A DNA stretch of 64,000 nt, taken from contig NC_030995.1 of assembly GCF_000149955.1 (NCBI RefSeq), positions 372,001-436,000 of the forward strand, given 5' to 3'. Below, piece after piece: positions 56,572 to 64,000 of this stretch. This DNA is from Fusarium oxysporum f. sp. lycopersici 4287 (Eukaryota; Ascomycota; Sordariomycetes; Hypocreales; Nectriaceae). Below the pieces are notes generated by a model. It was not told the DNA's origin, made no database searches, and saw nothing but the letters and a program-made list of their open reading frames with translations. Numbering within the stretch: the stretch's first letter is position 1; each line of letters starts with the position of its first letter. The translations under genes and the position numbers were made by a program.

Positions 56572-58032
56572 TCAAGCTCGCAGCGTCCCCGTGGCCTTGC
56601 GGTAGCTGTCTGCAGCGGCGTCTGCCCCAACACTTCCAAGATCGCTAGCAGGCATCATGTAAGCTGCAGACTGGTTCGTCATGTAATGCACGTTGCTGTG
56701 GCCCAGCGGGAAGGATGATATGCCGCTGCTGTTGAGGGTGGACATGTCGCGACGAGCAGTAGTTGGAGGTGCCGCAGTGACTGAGTTGGTTGTGTCTATG
56801 TAGCGGTACGTCATCTCAGGGCCCTGACGCATGGAATCGGCCGGCCCCAACACGGATGCATCCGAAGAACCTGTGTAGGAGTAGTAGTCGTTGCTTGGGC
56901 GGCCGTATTGAGAAGCGAGGTTCGCAGGATACGAGGGCAGACAGCCTGAGGTGGAAGACATGCTCGAGGACTCGTAACTTGTGTAACTCGAGGGCGCCTC
57001 GGAGGTGCTGCTCACAGGCGACGTATCCGATGTCGAAGCTTGCGACGACTTGCTGCTGCTGCTGTAGATAGAGCTACCAGAATCGTTCTTGTAAGACGAC
57101 CCCATCGAATTGGGTAGCGCAGTCCGTCCCACTGGTGCGGGCAGTAGCCTGTCCCCTATGTTGACGCTTCCTGGCATGTTCTGGAAACCAAGGCTCTTCG
57201 AGTCAGGAGTGAGATTCTGATAACCCAGGCTCTTGGTGGAGTCTGGCATCATGGTCTGGTACGCGAGGCTTCCCGAGTCCGTAGTTACTGGAACAGGTCG
57301 ATGTACCAAGCTCGTGACATTGTTTCCACCACTGTAGGCGTAGTTTGGTTCCATATCCACGCAGAGGGCAGACTTGCTTGGTGTTCCAGAGGCGATTCGA
57401 TGGCTGATTGCATAGTCTGAGTCGTGAACTGAGGAGTAGGGTGCTTGGTACATGCTGTTGTAGTAGCTTTGATCATCTGTGTATCCATGACCCCAGGCTG
57501 CAAGGGGGCAGTACGGCTTCGCACCATATCCATAGGTAGTAGGGGCACGATAGACAAAGGGATCACTGGTGTAGGATGACACGCCATCAGTATAAGCTGG
57601 GGCAGTCGAAGGCAGAGACGACATGGCAGAGCTTCCTCTCGCTTGGTACTGTCGGGAAGCTTCAAGGCTGTAAGAAAAGCCGTCGCTCTTCACAATGGGT
57701 GCTTCGTGAGACGCAACCTAGTCCATATTGTAAGTATTAAACCACTGTGACAGCACCCTTTCACGTGAAAACATACTCTGAGGAATTGGCAAGGCTCAAA
57801 GCCTGCATTCTTGCAGTTGGTGCATGGTCCTCCGTTGCCAGTATCGCCACTGCAACGAATCTTCCTCTTTCGACACCGACCACACTGAATCTGTTGTTAG
57901 CCCGCTACACAACTATGTAAGTCTCGCACACACACCACACACCAGGTAAGGAAGGGGATGGGGGAGATTTGCACTTACTGCTACCGCGATGCGCTTCCTC
58001 TGGGGGGTCACATCGTCGTCCCTCTCGCTCAT
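56572..58032 (-). CDS. Zn2Cys6 transcription factor with Ser/Tyr-rich tail
   Basis: Assembled model: exons 58032-57979, 57884-57777 and 57717-56572 (complement), giving 435 residues. Introns are 94 and 59 bp. The first splice joins QRKRIAVA to CGRCRKRKIRC and the second joins PCQFLR to VASHEAP. The cluster is CX2CX6CX9CX2CX7C: CGRC, RKRKIRC, SGDTGNGGPC, TNC, KNAGFEPC. The remaining 380 residues are low-complexity, rich in Ser, Tyr, Thr, Pro and Gly (SSSKSSQASTSDTSPVSS, YTSYESSSMSSTSG), without the usual fungal MHR domain. An in-frame ATG at 58158 would add 42 residues. Known: such proteins bind DNA as nuclear regulators. No target is known. It is preceded by a very large gene-free region, suggesting complex regulation. 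Confidence 0.93.
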
Positions 58033-61000
58033 GATGGTTGTCCTTGAGTCAGGATGGATGGGAAAGGCGGCCCCCCGACGCTCCGGGTATGAGAAAAAAT
58101 TCACCCGATTCGGCCCATATCGCCGCGGATCTGTCGAGTAACAGTTTGGACTGACCATTGTGCCGGCCCAGTTACGGGTACTCGAGTAGTGAAAACGAAA
58201 GACTAGAGTCTAATTCAAGACTCAGAGTGGGTGCCTGTCAAACTGCCTCATAGAGATTGACAATCTTCCTTGTTGGGTGATGTCTTATCACAGGAGTAGT
58301 CTCAAAAAAGATCCCACGGCTGTCAAAAGACAAAGTCTAATGCTCGAAGACGTTCCCGGATTGCAAGCACTCGTCCGTCGGGACTTTCAACAAGGAAGGA
58401 TCTATAGGTGAACAATGGGTTTGTTGCCGTCGATTTGTTGAACAGTTGAGTGAAAGATTAAGATTACCAGTTCCCGTCAACTTCGGCTTGACAGAACTTG
58501 GGTTTTTTTGAGAAAGCAGAAATCAATAAGACCGAAAGAAACAAGAGATCCAAAGACCAGAAGATCTGCAGCCGATGGCATCCTGATATACTCCGTACCA
58601 CTGACTTAGACCACTCCTGGGTATGGCCGTTTGGATCGTGTTTGCTTCGCCCAAGCTCAACTACGACTTCCTCCTCCTGCCAATAAACGGCCCTAATCTT
58701 TGGCAGCACCGAGTAGATCCACTTCAAACAGGGAGTATAGAATCATCGAGGCACCTCCTCCGGTGCTCTGTGGAATGGAGGGACACCTCGTACAACAGAT
58801 GACATTTGCCCAGAGCCCTCAGCGTCCTCCTCACCTATCAGCGCTGCGCAAAAAATGTCTGGCTGGAGGCTACTAGCTATGCGAGAATGCCACGGGTAAC
58901 AACAGATGGCTTGCATGATGGCAGGATTGCCATGAGGCAGCGATTCCCTTACTATCACCGCATTGAGGGAGCGAATCCAAACAGCGAATCCAAACGGGTT
59001 TCCAACCTAAAATGGCAGCCGGATGTAGTCGATCGGTCTTGGGCTTCCCCAGATCGTATGAGATGGAGACGGCCTGGGCTGAACTGTCCAGAACCTGAAA
59101 CGAGCATCCCCACACGGACTGTCTCTGTCTGTAGTGGACTGAGTCGTGTTGAAGTCATAGATATTGCTCTTGAAGTATACAGTTGAGGGTGCGACTGTGC
59201 TGCCATGCCATACGACACTTGAAGCGAGACGTCGGCCGATAAGCAAGCCCGTGCAGATATGACACTGCAACAACCGAGCTAGTCGAAGATCCTAATCCGT
59301 TTTGTTTGTCAAACAGCTCTTGTTCCTGTCTTGGAACAATGGAAGCACTCAAGCTGTAGTCAAGACGAGAACCGCCTAAGCCCATATCAGCAAACAGATA
59401 TTATGTCTGGGGCAGCAGTATGCAAACCCTACCGAGACACAAAACCTTGACAGACAAGGTCAGGCCTGCAATGAAACCAGGAAACCCAGTTGTGAATCTA
59501 AACCATTGACTGATCCAGCCTCCATCAGAACTTGGAGTGCAGAGATATCTTTCGCTTGTCGCGCAACGTACGCTAGTCGTCAAGAAATGTAGTTACTTGC
59601 TGCTTGTGATCCAGTTGTGTAACAGGCGTGAACTACAGTAATCGATAGGTACTTCGGTATATGAAGCACGCACAGTAGGCTTTCAACCTTGAAGCTCTGG
59701 ACCTTGTCCCCTTGTAATTGTCTTGTCTGATCTTGTCTTATAGACGGGTCATCTACAATCCAAGCTATCGATCGACGAATCTTGATAGAGTTGCAGTCTT
59801 CTTAACCTGGTAGCTGGGTGGTGGTAGGCCTATAATCCTTGCTGGTGTGTGCAGTTTCATCAAAGCCAAGATGCTGTTACAGACACCAACGTTTCGACAA
59901 CAAACACCTGGAAACGTGGCTAAGAAGGCATCTAATGCTGCCGCCCATAGAAACTCTTCCCGTCAGTCCAGGGGCGAAACTGAGGCACAAAGTCACCTCA
60001 CACACCACAGCAGCCATCATAGGCCATTGAAACGCTTTCTGACTTGCTTTTGACGTTGCTCCATGAATTTTCTTTTCTCACGGCGAGGCTCTGCATGTGT
60101 AAGGTACAGGATTCTGCTCTAAGCCCCACTCAAAATGCAGTATCCTGTGGCCTTCGTTTGTTTGCATACTCTGATGCTGAAGATTGGTCCCAACACAAAA
60201 ATGAAAGGCAGCACACAAACGGCATAGAAAATGATCACAGCTTGACGAAAGAAGGTATGCCACCGTGGCGATGGTTGCACAAGAATACATCTCCACAAAT
60301 GAGCTGAGAGCATATGTGTTGTCCGGTATTAGATCTGCAGAACTGGGATCCAAAGGCTAACTTTCCAGATGTCCAAGAGCTACCAACATGTAAAAGCAAA
60401 GAGTAGCAGACAGGGCTCTTGTCCACATTGGGGACAGGCCGCCAAACGGTGCGTGTCGGTGCGAGTGTAAATATAGTATGAAGCCAGAACCCGTATTGAA
60501 ACGGCCAAGAGGGGGCATTGCAGAAATAAAACCAAACACTGACCACGTCCAGAAACCATGGGAGCCGATAGGACTTCTAGGTCCGATGACTTGCAGTTGG
60601 AACAAGCTTGAATTCGTGGCTGCGCATCGAGAACAGACTTCGGTAAAGACGCCACGAGAGACAAATGCTCTTTTGCAGGCGTTCGCTACCAGTGGCGGAG
60701 GTCTTGCTTGCATCAAACGCATAGGGCTTCGAGCTAATGTTTTATGGTCGAGCTGACACCTTCGGGGCTCTTCCAAGGCTGAGACACGATTCCACATCGG
60801 TGGCGCTGTTCGAGTGAATATCCCCAAACAATAGAACTGTCTTAAGTAGTAGAGGCAGAGACAAGGTCGTTTGTGAAATATCTCGTCTCCAAGTCCATTG
60901 ATCAAACGAGGCTTGTACGAAGAATCTCAAACTTGACGCAGTAACATAGACATCGTTCGATGTCTTCACTTCATTGCATAGCTGGATCAAACAGCCGTTC

Positions 61001-63068
61001 TTTTGAGTCAAGGCCGTTTCAATTGGTTCTGGGGCAAGTCTTCTCAAGTCAATAAACAACCGTCTATCGTATCGAGACTCAATCATGTCCCAAACTGCAT
61101 ACACGGTACAGCGAGATAAGCAGACTCGCTTCTTTCCTCTCTCCTCTACGGCTGCCACACAATCTGTGAGAAAACAGCGTCAGTTCTCAAAAGAGAAGAC
61201 GGTCCGTGATAATACAGCAGGCGCAGCATCCAGGGCGGAAATTTCTTTCAGCAATAACCCGACGAAGATGCTGTTCACCCAACTGTCATTTAAGGGTGTG
61301 ACGCATGAAGCTGCGTCTACCCGCGCTGTACTTCCACCAACACATACTATTGGTCACTCAGCCAAGGGGTTCACCCAGAAGTCTCTCGTGGCCCACTAAA
61401 GGACAAGGATAGACTGCTTGATGGCTGACCAAAACACCGTTCAACTGGGATTCTATACCCTTGGTTGTAATAATGATCTGTAGCAATCCGCAAAACAGTC
61501 GCGGGGAAGCTCGATATGAAGATCCGGGGGTTGGATCACATGCAGAGAACAATCTGAAACTGCTTCCTTAGCAGAAACATCACAAGGCCGCTGGGCCTAT
61601 ATTGATTCTATGTCGGCTCCCGTTGGAGACTGAAATCGCAGTCAAGCCCGCCCCATGGCCGCTAAACCCGGCGGACGGGGCTTTGGCGTCTCGCAGTTGC
61701 ACATCTCGACAAGTTTTGCCTGAATAATTCCATGCTTGTACATGGCGTGTCGGCGTCACTACATGTACCAAAGTCCACAACACTGATCGATTAGAGCTTA
61801 CCATTTTGCCGTCTTGTTGACGGATGAGTCCCCGAGCTATGTATGACCAAAGCTGCAATGAGGCAATTGCCAGGCAACATTGCTTCTGCTTCGGCCATCG
61901 GTCCTCAAAACCCGTAGCTCGTGTTGTTGAGAGATATCGGAGTACCTCAGCGTAGTACAGCCAGTCGTCCCCAGTCATTGTTACCAGTACCGAGCTCATT
62001 GGCGATCTGAGACAACCGTGTTGATCCATCTGGGTACCCTGGGCAGCAGCCGCATCTCTCAGCCCAGAGCCTGTTCAAGGAATCTTCGTTGATAAAGACA
62101 GCTCAGGTGACAGGGTTTAGGGCTTGACGCTTATCGAATAAGCCCAAGCTCGGCCGTAACAAGCCTTACTTGGGGTGTTACATAGTCTTCGATGTGGTGA
62201 GAGCATGGCGGTCTCACCCCCGTGCGCCCTGCATTGATGAGCTGGAAGTTGTGCCCGCCCGTGTCTCTAGAAGGCACAGGAGAAGCAAGCATAGCCGAGA
62301 ATGACGGGTTTTTGATCCATAGGTAGAGAAGCAGCGACAGGTTCTGGAGTATTCGACTGAATGACAGACAGCCAGCAAGCTCGTACAAAATACAGTATTT
62401 GGATGTAAAGCCAAACATGTTGTGGCGTGGTGATCTATAATGTCTGGATGCTTTGACGAGAGTGGATTCCCCTTGCTGGGCGTTGTGATCTGCTGAACGT
62501 CCAAAAGAGACCTGTCAGGTATGACAACATCAAAAGTGTTGGTAGAAGCGTAGGGATATCGCCGGCAAGCGATGCCATGGCAAAAAGAGATGGGGTAGGC
62601 CCGGAGATCCCATCCAGAGCGACGCTGTGGTCGCTCAACAGCGGGAGACAGATCCTCCCCGCCGACCCACGGTCATCGGTACATTTCGGTCAGAATAACA
62701 TCGCTCATGCGTAGACGGTGTTCAGTGTGTGTTCAACTGAGTAGTCCACATTGTCTTCCGTTGCTTGGAGAAGAAATTCCGGTGAAGGACCGTATGTGAG
62801 ATGAGAGGAAGTTGGTGTTTGCATATCACGAAGTAAAGCATTGAATTCAGCGACGAGGTTCTCCTTCAAGGTAGCTGTCAAACTCGTGTTATGGGGATAT
62901 TCCATTTTCGTGTAATGCCGTACGATGCATTCCGTATTAAAATTAGCTGAAGCTGTTGCATAGCAGAGTAACGCTAAGCGCTTGCCGTCAATGGTATTGC
63001 GCCTCAGTACGCCAGTGCTTGTGAGGGTTGCACTGCTGTATTGTGTTTCGCAATCCACCAGTCCTTCC
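58033..63068. other. 5 kb region without a supported gene
   Basis: Only short overlapping frames on both strands, with no domain signature or convincing splice chain. The left part is the promoter and possibly a long leader of the Zn2Cys6 gene. The last roughly 360 bases are probably the 3' UTR of the cyclophilin-RRM gene. A weak 61-residue basic frame starts at ATG 59871, and I do not call it. Confidence 0.55.
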
Positions 63069-64000
63069 TTATCTCCTTGGCCTGCGATCATAATCGTCCC
63101 GTCCAAATCGATCCCTTTCTTTACCTCGGTCTCGACGATCGTGGCCACGGTCCCGATATCGGTTTCTATCATGATCTCTATCGCGCCGGTCGCCTTGACG
63201 GTCATCTCGTGGTTTGCGATATCGATCCCGACTTCGATCTCTTGGCCGCGGACTCCGACTCCGACTCCGACTTCGTCGACGTGATGGCCCTTCATCATCC
63301 TGAGATCTTGGAGGAGGCGCATCATCCTTCTCCTGTTTCTGTCCACCGCGCCCCAGTCTGCCTTTCATTTCCTCTTCCCCGTAGACCATTCTGTAATTAC
63401 CACCCGTAATCTTTTCTCCCTCATCTCGGTATTGTCGGCGCTTCTCGAGCTCATCGACACCTCCCCATCCGCCTCGGTGAGCAGTCGCCCTTCGCTTGCT
63501 GTTCGTATCCCTTCGCCACACATCGCTCAGTTTGCTGACACTCTGAGAGAAGTCCACATGAATGCGTCGATCGTCGATGAGAACATCTTGCATCTTGAAG
63601 TAGGCTGCCTCACATGACGCCTTGTCCTCGAATTCGATGAATGCATATTGTAAACTGTCGCCAGTCTTTTGGTCTCTGATAACTTCACAACTCAAAATCT
63701 TGCCGAAACGGCCAAAGATGAGCTCCAAATCTTCGTCGCCAGTCACGGGGTTCAGTTTGCAAACGAACAAAACGTTCTCAGGAGGCTTGACCTCTGCAAA
63801 CGGCAAATCTCCCATCATTTCCAGAGTGAGAGCTTGCGCCTGTGCCTCGCGATTGCGACGCCTCCTTTCCAACTCTTCCTCATCGACATTGTCATCTGCG
63901 TGCAATGCTGCCTCGTCTTCGATTCGAACAGTCTTCAACTGCTGGGCGGTCGGAGGGGGACTTGAGCTCGGTTCTCTCAAGCCAGGCGGGTCAGGGTAGG
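63069..64000 (-). CDS. Cyclophilin-RRM protein (PPIL4/CYP6-like), 3' part
   Basis: The frame is open from the window edge to the stop at 63069, so about 310 C-terminal residues are seen and the N-terminal cyclophilin domain lies outside. The visible start [16 protein letters not shown] is typical of the linker after the isomerase domain. [20 protein letters not shown] precedes the [23 protein letters not shown] (RNP2), [20 protein letters not shown] (RNP1) and [16 protein letters not shown]. The C-terminus is RS/RD-rich ([20 protein letters not shown] and [20 protein letters not shown]). Known for the family: peptidyl-prolyl isomerase with RNA recognition motif, nuclear, spliceosome-linked. 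The call depends on the RRM and linker, since the isomerase is out of view. Confidence 0.88.
   Translation of the reverse strand, partial: YPDPPGLREPSSSPPPTAQQLKTVRIEDEAALHADDNVDEEELERRRRNREAQAQALTLEMMGDLPFAEVKPPENVLFVCKLNPVTGDEDLELIFGRFGKILSCEVIRDQKTGDSLQYAFIEFEDKASCEAAYFKMQDVLIDDRRIHVDFSQSVSKLSDVWRRDTNSKRRATAHRGGWGGVDELEKRRQYRDEGEKITGGNYRMVYGEEEMKGRLGRGGQKQEKDDAPPPRSQDDEGPSRRRSRSRSRSPRPRDRSRDRYRKPRDDRQGDRRDRDHDRNRYRDRGHDRRDRGKERDRFGRDDYDRRPRR

Noticed and set aside
58806..59186. 126-residue plus-strand frame
   Set aside because: The putative start is not ATG and the composition is random-like.
60357..60905. 182-residue minus-strand frame
   Set aside because: No domain, no intron partners, and overlapping frames of similar quality on both strands.
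62705..63346. 213-residue minus-strand frame rich in Val, Gly and Ile
   Set aside because: The part above 63069 is another frame of the RD-rich tail of the cyclophilin-RRM gene, and the rest lies in its 3' region; there is no domain.

Overview
This window is chromosomal DNA of a filamentous ascomycete, most likely a Hypocreales species close to Fusarium. The sequence supports this through short GT-AG introns (about 44-110 bp) with CTAAC-like branch points, and through fungal-specific families: a HET protein, an RTA1-like protein, a NACHT-ankyrin receptor and Zn2Cys6 regulators. It also holds conserved eukaryotic genes (Arp2, CDK8/Ssn3, Arf1, Sgf29, phosphomannose isomerase, a cyclophilin-RRM protein). 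The genus is inferred from recall only. Most genes below are spliced models that I assembled by hand from frame continuity across intron-like gaps.

Bases 1 to about 43,500 look like an accessory compartment. In order they hold: a three-repeat Myb protein; a HET-domain protein; a protein with a duplicated N-terminal domain and a coiled-coil tail; an RTA1-like membrane protein; a divergently transcribed pair (a helical-domain pseudokinase and a kinase-ankyrin protein sharing a 255 bp promoter); a Zn2Cys6 regulator interrupted by a 180-N assembly gap; two frameshifted F-box genes in tandem; a protein of unknown family with a hydrophobic glycine-rich segment, next to the broken remains of another gene; a staphylococcal-nuclease-like protein; short direct repeats that differ only by transitions; a small secreted cysteine-rich protein; a membrane glycoprotein; a conserved protein interrupted by TAG; a 2,209-residue NACHT-ankyrin receptor; an alpha/beta hydrolase; a Vps73-like sugar transporter; and a Dcg1-like racemase.

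Bases 43,700 to 64,000 look like a core block: ARP2, SSN3/CDK8 with a long spliced leader, ARF1, SGF29, mannose-6-phosphate isomerase, a Zn2Cys6 regulator with about 5 kb of gene-free DNA upstream, and the 3' part of a cyclophilin-RRM (PPIL4/CYP6-like) gene cut off by the window end.

The unifying theme of the accessory half is self/non-self recognition and regulated cell death: HET, NACHT-ankyrin, kinase-ankyrin and a helical-domain pseudokinase. The best candidate for an undescribed system is the divergent pair at 10,287-15,205. Its catalytically dead member has an MLKL/HELL-like layout and its partner keeps an apparently active kinase fused to Sel1-like and ankyrin repeats. That reading is inference from architecture and is not demonstrated.
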